64,000 bases of DNA from Frigoribacterium sp. VKM Ac-2836 (GCF_013248995.1 NZ_JABRPK010000003.1:115422-179421); one strand, 5' to 3'; counted from the stretch's first letter, positions 1 to 8,476 are shown. The notes: generated by a model from the letters alone, not told the origin. Made by a program: numbers and translations.

Positions 1-2
1 GC

Positions 3-233
3 TCGACCCTCGTCGTCACCAACAACTACCACGTGCTGCGAGCGGCCCTGCTGGCTCGCGACACCGGCAGCAGCGCCGACGTCGTCGGGTCGCCCACCGC
101 CGCGTACTACGTGCCGAGCGCGTTCTTGCGGGAGTGGGTGGCCGTCATGGTCGAACACAAGCTGCTGAACCTGCTGCTGGTCGCCCCGTTCGTCGTGCTG
201 CTCGCCTCCGTGCTGGTGTACGCGCGGTCCTGA
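3..233 (+). CDS. DUF218 (YdcF/SanA-like) protein, C-terminal part
   Basis: This is the last 76 codons of a gene that begins before the window. It reads in frame from base 3 to the TGA at 231-233. The stretch VVTNNYHVLRAALLAR followed by VVGSPTAAYYVPSAFLRE is the usual C-terminal end of the DUF218 domain. A hydrophobic segment (LLNLLLVAPFVVLLASVLVYA) then closes the protein as a membrane anchor. DUF218 proteins are membrane proteins linked to envelope or vancomycin-resistance phenotypes, and their chemistry is uncertain. It converges on the MFS gene downstream, with one copy of the CCGCGCCTCC repeat at 261-270 between them. Confidence 0.75.
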   Translation, partial: STLVVTNNYHVLRAALLARDTGSSADVVGSPTAAYYVPSAFLREWVAVMVEHKLLNLLLVAPFVVLLASVLVYARS

Positions 234-273
234 CCGGGTGGGCGGGGTGGCGGGCCGGCACCGCGCCTCCTCG

Positions 274-1656
274 TCAGGACGGCCGCGAGGCCGTGCCCTC
301 GTCGACGGCGAGCTCGGTCGCGGCCTCGTCGCGTGCGGCGTCCGCCGCCCCGTCGCCGTCGTGCTCCAGGCGGTAGTGGAACCGCCCCGCGCCGAGCACG
401 GGCAGCGCGCCGGTCACGGGGTCGGGTTCGCCCACCCGGACCCGACGGACCCGCAGGTGCTGCCCGCGCACGAGCCAGACGATCGCGACGCCGGCCGCCA
501 CGAATCCCGACGCCGCCGCGACGCCGATCGCCCAGCGCGGCCCCGCCACGTTCGCGACCCAGCCGACCACCGGGGCGCCGAGCGGTGTGCCACCGGTGAA
601 CACGGCCATGTAGAGCGCCATGACACGGCCGCGCATGCGGGGTGCGGTGGTCAGCTGGACGGTGGCGTTCGCCGTCGTCATCAGGGTGATCGACGCCAGA
701 CCCACGGTGACGAGGACGGCGGCGAAGCTCCAGTAGGTCGGCATGAGGGCGGCGACGAGGCAGGTCACGCCGAAGGCCACCGCCGCCGTGACGAGCACCC
801 GCCAGCGGGGTTTCTCGCGCCGGGCCGACAGCAGGGCGCCGACCAGCGACCCCACGGCGATGGCGGAGGACAGCAGGCCGAAGCCGCTGGCGTCCACGCC
901 GAACTCGACGCTGGCCATGGTCGAGGTGAAGATGGCGAAGTTCAGGCCGAAGGTGCCGATGACGAAGACCATGACGAACACGACGACGAGGTCGGGCCGT
1001 TCGCGCACGTACCGGAACCCCTCGCGGATCTGCCCCTTGGCCCGCGACACGGCCGGTTTCAGCTCGAGCTGAGCGATCCGGATGAACCTCAGCGACAGCA
1101 GCACGGCGGCGAACGAGCCCGCGTTGATCAGGAACACCCAGCCGGTGCCGATCGTCGCGATGAGCACGCCGGCGACCGCGGGGCCGATCAGCCGGGCACC
1201 GTTGAAGGACGCCGAGTTGAGGCTCACGGCGTTCGTCAGGTGGCCGGGGGGCACGAGCTCGGAGACGAAGCTCTGCCGCACCGGGGCGTCGATCGCGGCC
1301 ACGACGCCGAGCAGCAGCGCGAAGAGGTAGACCATCCAGAGCTGCACGCTGTCGGTCAGCACGAGCACGCCCAGCCCGAGTCCGAGCAGCCCCATGCCCA
1401 GCTGGGTCACCATCAGCAGTCGTCGCCGATCGAACCGGTCGGCGATGAGCCCCGTGATCGGCACCATCAGGATCGGCGGCGCGAACTGCAGCGCCATGGT
1501 GATGCCGAGCGCCGTGGCGTCGTTGTCGGTCAGGTCGGTGAGGACGAGCCAGTCCTGTGCCGTCCGTTGCATCCAGGTGCCGACGTTCGACACGAGGGCG
1601 CCGGCGAACCAGAGCCGGTAGTTGAACAGCGAGAGGCTGCGGAACATCGCGTTCAC
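274..1656 (-). CDS. MFS exporter (MFS_3 type)
   Basis: A 460-residue major facilitator permease, probably a drug or metabolite exporter in the cytoplasmic membrane. The N-terminus (FNYRLWFAGALVSNVGTWMQ, about residues 11-30) is the typical MFS_3 opening. The loop 2-3 signature GLIADRFDRRRL lies at about residues 69-80. The charged C-terminal tail after the last helix is long. The GTG start at 1656 overlaps the stop of the upstream MarR gene as GTGA, so the two are probably translationally coupled. A MarR regulator in front of an efflux pump usually responds to the pump substrate. The substrate cannot be read from the sequence. Confidence 0.85.
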   Translation of the reverse strand: MNAMFRSLSLFNYRLWFAGALVSNVGTWMQRTAQDWLVLTDLTDNDATALGITMALQFAPPILMVPITGLIADRFDRRRLLMVTQLGMGLLGLGLGVLVLTDSVQLWMVYLFALLLGVVAAIDAPVRQSFVSELVPPGHLTNAVSLNSASFNGARLIGPAVAGVLIATIGTGWVFLINAGSFAAVLLSLRFIRIAQLELKPAVSRAKGQIREGFRYVRERPDLVVVFVMVFVIGTFGLNFAIFTSTMASVEFGVDASGFGLLSSAIAVGSLVGALLSARREKPRWRVLVTAAVAFGVTCLVAALMPTYWSFAAVLVTVGLASITLMTTANATVQLTTAPRMRGRVMALYMAVFTGGTPLGAPVVGWVANVAGPRWAIGVAAASGFVAAGVAIVWLVRGQHLRVRRVRVGEPDPVTGALPVLGAGRFHYRLEHDGDGAADAARDEAATELAVDEGTASRPS

Positions 1657-2114
1657 GAGCGGGTCAGCTTGCGGAGGATCTCGGTGGCCTCGGCCAGGGT
1701 GCGACGTTCGTCGGCGGTCAGCGCCGAGAGGCGGGGCACGAGCCACTCGTCACGACGCCGACGCGTCTCGAAGACGAACGCGGCCCCGGCCTCGGTCGTC
1801 TCGAGCAGCACGCGACGCTTGTCGTCGTCGTCGACCGTGCGACGCAGCAGACCGGCCTCGACGAGTTTGCCGACGGTGCGGTTCATCGACGGGGGAGTGA
1901 CGCCCTCGTGCGCCGTCAGCGCCCCGATCGTGAGCGGCTGGTTCTGCACGACGTAGCCGAGGGCGGCCATCTGGGCGTCGCTCACGTCGGCGTCGGCCTT
2001 CTGCTGCCGCAGTCGTCGGGCGAGCCGCAACACGGCACCGCGCACGTCGGTCGCGAGGTGCGCGTGCGGCACGGCCCGGGGGGCGGGCGGGACGGGAGGC
2101 GCGGAGTCGGTCAT
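1653..2114 (-). CDS. MarR-family transcriptional regulator
   Basis: A 153-residue winged-helix regulator. The recognition region reads LTIGALTAHEGVTPPSMNRTV and the wing region DDDDKRRVLLETTEAG, as in MarR proteins. It is the first gene of a two-gene unit with the MFS exporter, with which it overlaps by 4 nt. The start ATG at 2114 is chosen because the dyad TTAG-N5-CTAA (2135-2147) lies just upstream. That dyad is a good candidate autoregulatory operator. By analogy with the family it represses the pair until a ligand binds; the ligand is unknown. Confidence 0.85.
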   Translation of the reverse strand: MTDSAPPVPPAPRAVPHAHLATDVRGAVLRLARRLRQQKADADVSDAQMAALGYVVQNQPLTIGALTAHEGVTPPSMNRTVGKLVEAGLLRRTVDDDDKRRVLLETTEAGAAFVFETRRRRDEWLVPRLSALTADERRTLAEATEILRKLTRS

Positions 2115-2134
2115 CGCCGAGCCACGATACTCGT

Positions 2135-2147
2135 TTAGTTCGGCTAA
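2135..2147. promoter_or_regulatory. Candidate MarR operator (TTAG-N5-CTAA)
   Basis: A short inverted repeat 20 bp upstream of the MarR start codon. Its position suggests autoregulation of the MarR-MFS unit; binding is inferred. Confidence 0.4.
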
Positions 2148-2166
2148 GTAAATGTCTGGGTGCGGG

Positions 2167-2288
2167 GTGTGCACATCGCGACGGTCGGAGGCCGACACGC
2201 CGCTCGTTCCGGAAAGTGAGCGGCGCGCCGCGCTCGACGTGTCGGGATGTGCACGCCTCCGGCCCTCGGCGTGGTCGCGATTTGCACA
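2167..2288. repeat. Large nested imperfect palindrome
   Basis: The outer arms TGTGCACATCGCGAC and GTCGCGATTTGCACA pair across about 90 bp. Inside them CCGACACG pairs with CGTGTCGG, and CGCTC pairs with GAGCG around a TTCCGGA core. The core resembles the palindromes at 5941-5996 and 9103-9144. The element lies in the 323-bp divergent region between the MarR gene and the Bcr-type exporter. Confidence 0.55.
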
Positions 2289-2303
2289 GGCGGCAGGCAA
2301 CGG

Positions 2304-2340
2304 GCGGCAGGCGGCAGGCGGCAGGCGGCAGGCGGCAGGC
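2304..2340. repeat. Tandem 7-mer repeat (GGCAGGC type)
   Basis: About five head-to-tail copies of a GCGGCAG heptamer, with a related unit just upstream at 2289-2299. Such runs are slippage-prone. It lies about 85 bp upstream of the -10 box of the exporter gene. Confidence 0.7.
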
Positions 2341-2424
2341 AACGGGGCGAGGAGGCGCGGGTGCGGCGGAGAGGAGGCGCGGCGGGCGAGGGTCCCGGCG
2401 CGGCAGCGCGGGGAAGCGTGCGCC

Positions 2425-2430
2425 TAGGCT
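2425..2430 (+). promoter_or_regulatory. -10 box TAGGCT, leaderless start
   Basis: TAGGCT ends 7 nt before the ATG at 2438, so transcription probably starts at or next to the start codon. Confidence 0.5.
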
Positions 2431-2437
2431 CGGCGTG

Positions 2438-3664
2438 ATGAGAGACGACGACGTCCCGGCCGACGCGAGCCGCCCCTCCTGGCTGTCCGGCCGTGGGGCC
2501 GTGCTGACGGTGGCGCTCATCGTGGGCATCTCGCCGTTCGCGACCGACATGTACATCCCGGCGTTGCCGGCCATCGCGCGCGACCTCGGGGCGACGACGG
2601 CCGAGGTGCAGCTGAGCCTGACGGCGTTCCTCGTCGCGTTCGCGGTCGGTCAGATCGTGATCGGCCCGATCAGCGACGGTCGGGGCAGGAGGCGCATCCT
2701 GCTGGGCGGGACCCTCCTGTTCGCCCTCGCATCGATCGCCTGCGCCGGGGCACCCGACGCGGCCACCCTCGTCGTCGCGCGCGTCGCGCAGGGCCTCGGC
2801 GGTGCGGCCGGTTCGGTCGCTGCCCGGGCCATGGTCGGGGACTCGACGACGGGTCTCGTGCGCAGCAGGCTGTTCGCGACGCTCGCCGCGATCAACGCCG
2901 TGGGCCCGGTCGTCGCACCACTCGTCGGCGGCGTGGTGCTCTCGGTGTCCAGCTGGCGGGCGACCTTCGTCGTGCTGGCCGTGCTCGGGGCCGCGTTGAC
3001 CTGGGCGGCCGCGCGCCGCCTGCCCGAGACGCTCGTCGATCCCGAGCCCGGTGCGGGGTCGCTGCTCGCGTCCCTGCGGCGGATGGGCACACTGCTCGCG
3101 ATGCCGCGCTTCCGCTGGTACCTCGTGACGGGCTGTGCCGCGACGATCGGGTTCTTCTCGTACATCGCCACGTCGTCGTTCGTCTTCCAGGAGCAGTACG
3201 GCTTCGGCGAGGGCCTCTACACGCTCGTCTTCGCCTCGAACGCATCGTGCATGATCGCGTCGACCCTGGTGTTCCGTCGCCTGGTCGGGCGCTTCGCCGA
3301 GGACCACCTCTTCACCGTGGGACTCGTCACTTGCACCGTGGGCTCGGCTCTGGTGCTGGTGGGTGCGCTGTCCGGTCTCGGCCCGGCGATGATCTGGCCG
3401 GCGCTGGCGCTCGTCACCGCGGGCTGGGGCTGGGTCATCCCCGGGTCGATCACGCTGACGCAGGCGCTGGGACACCGCGCACCCGGCACGGCGGCCGCAC
3501 TCGCTGGCGGTCTGCAGTTCGGGCTCGGCGGTGCCGCGACGCCGCTCGCCGGTGCGCTCGGCGGCACGGCCGTCGTGATGGGTGCCCTGATGCTGGGGTT
3601 CATCGCGACCGGCCTGGTGGTGCAGCTCGCGGCGTCGTCGCGGGGCGGCACCCCGGCGACCTGA
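2438..3664 (+). CDS. Bcr/CflA-type MFS drug exporter
   Basis: A 408-residue permease of the DHA1 drug:H+ antiporter group. ISPFATDMYIPALPAIARDL (about residues 30-49) is the hallmark first helix of Bcr/CflA proteins. GPISDGRGRRRILLGG gives MFS motif A, and GGAAGSVAARAMV follows in helix 4. The ATG at 2438 is chosen because a TAGGCT -10 box ends 7 nt upstream, giving a leaderless mRNA, and because the protein then begins with a short polar tail before helix 1. The CCGCGCCTCC repeat follows the stop at 3680-3689. Confidence 0.88.
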   Translation: MRDDDVPADASRPSWLSGRGAVLTVALIVGISPFATDMYIPALPAIARDLGATTAEVQLSLTAFLVAFAVGQIVIGPISDGRGRRRILLGGTLLFALASIACAGAPDAATLVVARVAQGLGGAAGSVAARAMVGDSTTGLVRSRLFATLAAINAVGPVVAPLVGGVVLSVSSWRATFVVLAVLGAALTWAAARRLPETLVDPEPGAGSLLASLRRMGTLLAMPRFRWYLVTGCAATIGFFSYIATSSFVFQEQYGFGEGLYTLVFASNASCMIASTLVFRRLVGRFAEDHLFTVGLVTCTVGSALVLVGALSGLGPAMIWPALALVTAGWGWVIPGSITLTQALGHRAPGTAAALAGGLQFGLGGAATPLAGALGGTAVVMGALMLGFIATGLVVQLAASSRGGTPAT

Positions 3665-3776
3665 CCCCCGGGACGCGACCCGCGCCTCCTGCGTTCGATC
3701 CGGGGCTGGTGCGCGGGGCCCGGTGGTGTCACCCTGGGCTCGACGCCGCCCGGCGCCGCGACCCCAGGAGGACACC

Positions 3777-4196
3777 GTGACCGTGCAACTCACCCCGTAC
3801 CTGGCGTTCCGTGACCAGACGCGCGAGGCCTTCGACTTCTACGCCTCGGTGTTCGGCGGCAGCCCCACCTTCAGCACCTTCGGCGAGTTCGGCGTCGGCA
3901 CGCCCGACGAGGCGGAGAAGGTCATGCACGGTCAGCTGCAGACGCCGTCGGGCCTGCTGCTGATGGGCGCCGACCGTCCCGACTCGTACCCGCTCGAGGA
4001 GGCGAGCAGCATCTCGCTGTCCCTGTTCGGCGGCCCCGACGACGCCGACGCCCTGACCGGCTGGTTCGAGGCGCTCGCCGTGGGCGGCACCGTGCACGAG
4101 GCCTTGGCGCAGGCGCCGTGGGGCGACTCGTTCGGCATGCTCGACGACCGGTACGGCCAACACTGGATGGTCAACATCGGCGGCGCGGCGGCCTGA
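3777..4196 (+). CDS. PhnB-like VOC (glyoxalase-fold) protein
   Basis: A 139-residue protein of the vicinal-oxygen-chelate superfamily, PhnB subgroup. LTPYLAFRDQTREAFDFYASVFGG at the start and the C-terminal GDSFGMLDDRYGQHWMVNIG are typical of this group. These proteins are often annotated as glyoxalase or bleomycin-resistance-like, but PhnB-type members have no agreed reaction. The GTG at 3777 has an AGGAGG ribosome site at 3766-3771, 5 nt away. It stands alone, with no operon partner. Confidence 0.85.
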   Translation: MTVQLTPYLAFRDQTREAFDFYASVFGGSPTFSTFGEFGVGTPDEAEKVMHGQLQTPSGLLLMGADRPDSYPLEEASSISLSLFGGPDDADALTGWFEALAVGGTVHEALAQAPWGDSFGMLDDRYGQHWMVNIGGAAA

Positions 4197-4268
4197 CGCC
4201 GGAACGCGCCGCCGACCGATCAGGAGGCGCGGTGGCGGTCGCGAGGACACCACGCCCCGGTGCCCGGC

Positions 4269-4982
4269 TCAGTCGCGCGCGAGCCGACCGATCACGCTCT
4301 CGTCGAGCCGGGCGAGCAGGTCCGCCACGTCGTCGTAGACCTCCTCGGCCCCGGCGTCGACCAGCTCGGCCCGCGAGAACCCACCGCTGAGCACGCCGAC
4401 GCAGGTGACGCCCGCACGGTGTGCCGCTTCGACGTCCCACACGGCGTCGCCGACCATCACCGCGCGCTCGGCCGGCACGTCCGCCTTCGCGAGGGCGATC
4501 TCGACGATGCCCGGGTCGGGTTTGGCGGTCTCGACGTCCTCGCTCGAGGTGACGGCCCAGAGGGCGTCCTCGACGTCGAGCAGCCCGCGCAGCGCCGCCA
4601 GCTCGTCCTCGGGCGCACTCGTGGCGAGCACGACGCCGTGCCCGCGTCGTGCGAGCTCGGCCAGCAGATCGGTGGCCCCCTCGAACACGTGCAGGTCGCC
4701 CTCGTCGCCCAGGTGCTCGGAGTAGTGACGAGAGTGGGCGTCCTTCGCGTCGTCCAGGAGGCGCGCGGCGACGTCCTTCCCGACCAGACCCTCGATCAGC
4801 AGTGACGAGTCCTTGCCGATCGACCGGTGGATGCGCCAGCTGTCGACCGGGTGGCCGAGGTCGGTGAAGGCCCGCGACCAAGCGTCGACGTGGGCGAAGT
4901 TCGAGTCGACCAGGGTGCCGTCGATGTCGAAGAGGACGGCGGTGGCAAGGGAAGAGGGGTCGTCGGAGGCGCGGGAGGTCAT
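4269..4982 (-). CDS. HAD-family hydrolase (phosphatase)
   Basis: A 237-residue haloacid-dehalogenase-fold phosphatase with a helical cap. The nucleophile motif DIDGTLVDSN starts at about residue 19, the threonine/serine motif is LATSAPEDEL, and the lysine is in TAKPDPG. The acidic motif is GDAVWDVEAA. The cap sequence resembles beta-phosphoglucomutase and phosphoglycolate-phosphatase relatives; the substrate is not evident. CAGGCT (plus-strand 4989-4994) lies 6 nt before the ATG, which suggests a leaderless mRNA. A second HAD protein of the same general kind is encoded at 51368. Confidence 0.85.
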   Translation of the reverse strand: MTSRASDDPSSLATAVLFDIDGTLVDSNFAHVDAWSRAFTDLGHPVDSWRIHRSIGKDSSLLIEGLVGKDVAARLLDDAKDAHSRHYSEHLGDEGDLHVFEGATDLLAELARRGHGVVLATSAPEDELAALRGLLDVEDALWAVTSSEDVETAKPDPGIVEIALAKADVPAERAVMVGDAVWDVEAAHRAGVTCVGVLSGGFSRAELVDAGAEEVYDDVADLLARLDESVIGRLARD

Positions 4983-5056
4983 CCCGCCAGCCTGCCCCCG
5001 AAACGGAGAAGCTGCACGGGCTGCACGAATTACCACACAGCAAAGCGACACCTGTT

Positions 5057-5108
5057 GCCCGCTTATCCATGCGGGCGTATGTTCGCACCGGGGCTCGTCG
5101 ACGAGCCC
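5057..5108. promoter_or_regulatory. Two dyads upstream of the SDR gene
   Basis: GCCCGC and GCGGGC face each other at 5057-5076 around an AT-rich centre. GGGCTCGTCGACGAGCCC at 5091-5108 is a perfect 18-bp palindrome. Both lie between the HAD start and the SDR start. They could be an operator plus a leader hairpin; no regulator gene adjoins. Confidence 0.4.
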
Positions 5109-5152
5109 GACCGGCCCCGGCGGTCGGCCCACGATCGAGAAAGGCACGCACC

Positions 5153-5905
5153 ATGGCACGATTCAGCGACAAGACGGCCCTCGTCACCGGCGGAGGCAGC
5201 GGCATCGGCGCCGCGATCTCCCGAACCCTCGCAGCCGAGGGGGCCTCGGTGGTCGTCACCGACATCAAGCTCGAGTCGGCCCAGGGCGTCGTCGACCAGA
5301 TCGTCGCCGCGGGCGGCACGGCCGTGGCGTTCGAGCAGAACACCGCGAAGCCCGAGCAGTCCGAGGCGGCCGTCGAGTTCGCCAAGACCACCTACGGCGC
5401 GCTGCACCTCGCCGTCAACAACGCGGGCATCGGTGCCCCGGCCGCCGACATCGGCGAGTACGACATCGCCGCCTGGGACCGCGTCCGCTCGGTCGACCTC
5501 GACGGCGTCTTCTACGGCCTGCGCTACCAGCTGCCCGCCATGGTCGAGGCAGGCGGCGGCTCGATCGTGAACATGAGCTCGGTGCTCGGTTCGGTCGGCA
5601 TCGCCCAGAACGCGGCCTACGTGGCGAGCAAGCACGCCCTGGTGGGCCTGACCAAGGTCGCCGCCCTCGAGTACTCGAAGCGCGGCGTCCGCACGAACGC
5701 GGTCGGCCCCGGCTTCATCGACACGCCCCTCGTACGCGCCTCGCTGGACGGCGACGCGCTCTCGTACCTCGAGTCGCAGCACGCCACCGGCCGCCTCGGC
5801 ACCGACGCCGAGGTGTCGGCCCTCGTGCTCTTCCTGCTGAGCGACGAGGCGTCGTTCGTCACGGGCAGCTACCACCTCGTCGACGGCGGCTACTCGGCGC
5901 ACTGA
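5153..5905 (+). CDS. Short-chain dehydrogenase/reductase
   Basis: A 250-residue classical SDR oxidoreductase of the cytosol. The NAD(P)-binding TGGGSGIG is at residues 12-19, NNAG at 89-92, the serine at about 142, and the catalytic Y156-x3-K160 in YVASK. The aspartate at the end of beta 2 (VVTDIK) suggests NAD rather than NADP. The substrate is unknown. The ATG at 5153 follows a GAGAAAGG ribosome site. A perfect 18-bp palindrome lies 45 bp upstream. The stop TGA is the first part of a TGACCCGCGCCTCC repeat copy. Confidence 0.88.
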   Translation: MARFSDKTALVTGGGSGIGAAISRTLAAEGASVVVTDIKLESAQGVVDQIVAAGGTAVAFEQNTAKPEQSEAAVEFAKTTYGALHLAVNNAGIGAPAADIGEYDIAAWDRVRSVDLDGVFYGLRYQLPAMVEAGGGSIVNMSSVLGSVGIAQNAAYVASKHALVGLTKVAALEYSKRGVRTNAVGPGFIDTPLVRASLDGDALSYLESQHATGRLGTDAEVSALVLFLLSDEASFVTGSYHLVDGGYSAH

Positions 5906-5940
5906 CCCGCGCCTCCTCGGCCCCGCGCCCTCAGCCCGCC

Positions 5941-5996
5941 GAGATGTCACGACGTGCCGCTCAGTTCCGGACGTGAGCGGCACGTCGTGACATCTC
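5941..5996. repeat. Intergenic palindrome, CCGCTCA/TGAGCGG family
   Basis: Two 23-bp arms (5941-5963 and 5974-5996) are exact inverted copies around a 10-bp centre containing TTCCGGA. The core is nearly identical to the 42-bp palindrome at 9103-9144, and both flank the same two-component locus. It can terminate transcription in either direction. Confidence 0.75.
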
Positions 5997-6012
5997 GCCC
6001 GGGTCGCACCCG

Positions 6013-6029
6013 CTTCAGCCCCGCTTCAG
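6013..6029 (+). promoter_or_regulatory. CTTCAG direct repeats (response-regulator sites)
   Basis: CTTCAG occurs at 6013-6018 and 6024-6029, one helical turn apart. They lie upstream of the response regulator gene. The same hexamer recurs three times before the PepSY-like gene at 8477. Tandem half-sites at 10-11 bp spacing are typical of OmpR-family regulators. Confidence 0.5.
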
Positions 6030-6084
6030 CGCACGCCCGCCATGATGGGCAGGACGCGCAAACGGCGCGACCGAGGGAGGCCCC

Positions 6085-6762
6085 GTGCGCGTGCTCGTCG
6101 TCGAGGACCAGGCGGCGCTGGCCGAGGGCCTGAGGCTCGGGCTCGAGGCCGAGGGCATCGCGGTCGACGTGGCGGCCACCGGAACCGACGGCCTCTGGCG
6201 CACCCGCGAGGGCCGCTACGACGTGGTCGTCCTCGACATCATGCTGCCGGGCCTCAGCGGCTACGCCGTCTGCCGGGCCATGCGCGAGGGCGGCGACTGG
6301 ACGCCCGTCATCATGCTGACCGCCAAGGACGGCGAGTGGGACCAGGTCGAGGCCCTCGACACCGGGGCCGACGACTACCTGACCAAGCCGTTCTCGTTCG
6401 CCGTGCTGCTGGCCCGGCTGCGCGCCCTCGTCCGCCGCGGCGCCCGCGAACGACCCGTCGTGCTCGAGGCAGGCGACCTGCGCGTCGACCCGGCTTCGCG
6501 CAGCGTCCACCGCGGCGACGTCGCGGTCGAACTCACCAGCCGCGAGTTCGCGGTGCTCGAGTTCCTCATGCGGCACGCCGGCAGCGTCGTCACCAAGCGC
6601 GAGGTGCTCGACGGGGTCTGGAACGACGACTTCGAGGGCGACCCCAACATCGTCGAGGTCTACGTGCGACACCTGCGCAACAAGGTGGACCGGCCGTTCG
6701 GCCGCGAGGCCATCGTCACGCTGCGCGGAGCGGGCTACCGTCTGGAGGCGCGGGGTGGCTGA
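6085..6762 (+). CDS. OmpR-family response regulator
   Basis: A 225-residue regulator. The receiver domain spans about residues 1-115, with the acidic pair in VVEDQ, phospho-acceptor Asp51 (VVLDIMLPG) and the lysine in LTKPFSF at about 101. A winged-helix DNA-binding domain follows (about 125-222), ending in IVTLRGAGYRLE. The GTG start has a GGGAGG site 4 nt upstream. It overlaps the kinase gene by 8 nt, so the two are cotranslated. CTTCAG repeats upstream suggest autoregulation. Confidence 0.92.
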   Translation: MRVLVVEDQAALAEGLRLGLEAEGIAVDVAATGTDGLWRTREGRYDVVVLDIMLPGLSGYAVCRAMREGGDWTPVIMLTAKDGEWDQVEALDTGADDYLTKPFSFAVLLARLRALVRRGARERPVVLEAGDLRVDPASRSVHRGDVAVELTSREFAVLEFLMRHAGSVVTKREVLDGVWNDDFEGDPNIVEVYVRHLRNKVDRPFGREAIVTLRGAGYRLEARGG

Positions 6763-8335
6763 GCGCGCCCCTCGCGCCCCTCGCGCCCCGACAACCGGGT
6801 CCGGGTCGGCCAAGGGTGCCGGGTCGGGCCGGCCCCGACGGGCGTCGCTGCGGTCCCGCATCACCGTGGCCGCCGTGCTCGCGGTGGCACTCACGCTGGG
6901 GGTGTTCACGCTCGTCTTCGCGCTCGTGCAGCAGGCCGTGCTGGCCGACGCCCCGCGCCAGGCCGCCTCGGCCGACGTGGACCGGGCGGTGTCGGCCCTG
7001 GCCTTCGGTTCGACTCCCGACGTCGCCGTCGCGGGCGAGGCGGACGGTGCCCTGGTCGTGGTGACCGACGCGTCGGGGAGGGTGCTCGCCTCGGGCGGTG
7101 ACGACGACCTCGTCGGCCTCGCCGCGTCGATCGCCTCGTCCGACTCGGGTGACCGCGTGTCGCTCGACGATGACGAGTTCGTCGTCGAACGGCAGGACGT
7201 CGGGGTCGAGAGCACCGCGACGCCGACGCCGACCGCGTCGGCCTCGATCGCGACCCCCACGCCCGCGGCGTCGGAAGGGGACGACGACGACTCCGACGAC
7301 GACTCGGGAGACGACTTCTCGCCCTCCGAGGAGGCCACGTCCGTGCCCCGCGACGTGGTCTCGACCGAGTACGGCGTCGTCGCCGCGCGCTCCCTCGACG
7401 AGGCGAGCGCCGCCTCCTCCGCCAGTCTCGTCACGCTCGGCATCGCGATCCCGGTCGCGTTGCTGGTGCTGGGGGTGACCACCTGGCTCGTCGTGGGTCG
7501 TGCCCTGCGGCCGGTCGAGTCGATGCGCCGCCAGGTCGACTCGGTCACGGCGCAGAGCCTCTCGCGCCGGCTGCCCGACCCGGGCGGCGGTGACGAGATC
7601 GCCCGCCTCGCCCGCACGCTGAACGGCATGCTCGACCGGCTCGACGCGTCCGCAACGGCCCAGCGGCGCTTCGTCGGCGACGCCTCGCACGAGCTCAAGA
7701 CGCCTCTCGCCACGATCCGGCAGCACGCCGAGGTCGCCCTGCTGCACCCCGGCAGCATCGACGGTGCGGCCCTGGCAGGCACCGTCCTCGGCGAGGAGGC
7801 GCGGCTGACGGCGCTCGTCCAGGGCCTGCTGGTCCTCGCCCGGGCGGACGAGGGGGCCCTCGGGGTGACACGGCGCCCGGTCGACCTCGACGACCTCGTG
7901 GTGGCCGAGACCGCCCGTCTGCGCGGCCTCGCACGCCCCGACGGTCACGCACCGTTGGCCGTCGACGCCACGGCCGTCGGTCCGGCCCGCGTCGACGGCG
8001 ACGAGGGACTGCTCGGCCAGGTCGTCCGCAACCTCGTGGCGAACGCGGCCCGTCACGCCGAGGGCCGCGTCGCCGTCGCCCTCGCCGAGCGCGACGGAGG
8101 CGTCGAGCTCACCGTCGACGACGACGGGGCCGGCGTCGCCGAGGCCGACCGCGAGCGCGTGTTCGACCGGTTCGTGCGACTCGACGAGGCCCGCGCCCGC
8201 GAGGCGGGCGGCAGCGGCCTGGGGCTCGCCATCGTGCGCGAGATCGTCCGCGTCCACGGAGGCGCGGTGTCGGTCGGTGCCTCACCCCTCGGTGGTGCCC
8301 GGTTCGTGGTGACGCTGCCCGCCGGCCGGGCGTGA
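6755..8335 (+). CDS. Two-component sensor histidine kinase with Asp-rich sensor loop
   Basis: A 526-residue membrane kinase. Transmembrane segments lie at about residues 36-60 and 224-248, with a HAMP linker after the second. The dimerisation domain carries His312 in GDASHELKTPLATIRQH. The ATPase domain has VVRNLVANAARHA, DDDGAGVAEADR and GSGLGLAIVREI. The extracellular loop includes a Thr/Pro/Ser stretch and an acidic run of Asp and Ser at about residues 174-190. That run could bind cations and may be the sensed feature. It is coupled to the response regulator and lies upstream of an equally Asp-rich secreted protein. Confidence 0.92.
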   Translation: MAERAPRAPRAPTTGSGSAKGAGSGRPRRASLRSRITVAAVLAVALTLGVFTLVFALVQQAVLADAPRQAASADVDRAVSALAFGSTPDVAVAGEADGALVVVTDASGRVLASGGDDDLVGLAASIASSDSGDRVSLDDDEFVVERQDVGVESTATPTPTASASIATPTPAASEGDDDDSDDDSGDDFSPSEEATSVPRDVVSTEYGVVAARSLDEASAASSASLVTLGIAIPVALLVLGVTTWLVVGRALRPVESMRRQVDSVTAQSLSRRLPDPGGGDEIARLARTLNGMLDRLDASATAQRRFVGDASHELKTPLATIRQHAEVALLHPGSIDGAALAGTVLGEEARLTALVQGLLVLARADEGALGVTRRPVDLDDLVVAETARLRGLARPDGHAPLAVDATAVGPARVDGDEGLLGQVVRNLVANAARHAEGRVAVALAERDGGVELTVDDDGAGVAEADRERVFDRFVRLDEARAREAGGSGLGLAIVREIVRVHGGAVSVGASPLGGARFVVTLPAGRA

Positions 8336-8369
8336 CGTGACCGGGCCGACCCGCGCCTCCTGAACGGAT

Positions 8370-8396
8370 CTTCAGGTCGCTTCAGCACGGCTTCAG
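8370..8396 (+). promoter_or_regulatory. Three CTTCAG repeats upstream of the PepSY-like gene
   Basis: CTTCAG occurs at 8370-8375, 8380-8385 and 8391-8396, each about one helical turn apart. The match to the pair before the response regulator gene makes this the likely target of that regulator. Confidence 0.5.
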
Positions 8397-8476
8397 TGCC
8401 CGCTCGCGAGAGTGGGGTCCATCAGCTCGAGAGAGCGACAGACCCGGCCGACACGGCCCCACGAACGGAGCGGACC

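Noticed and set aside
2289-2340. Possible CRISPR-like array
   Set aside because: The repeat unit is only 7 bp and has no spacers; it is a simple tandem repeat.
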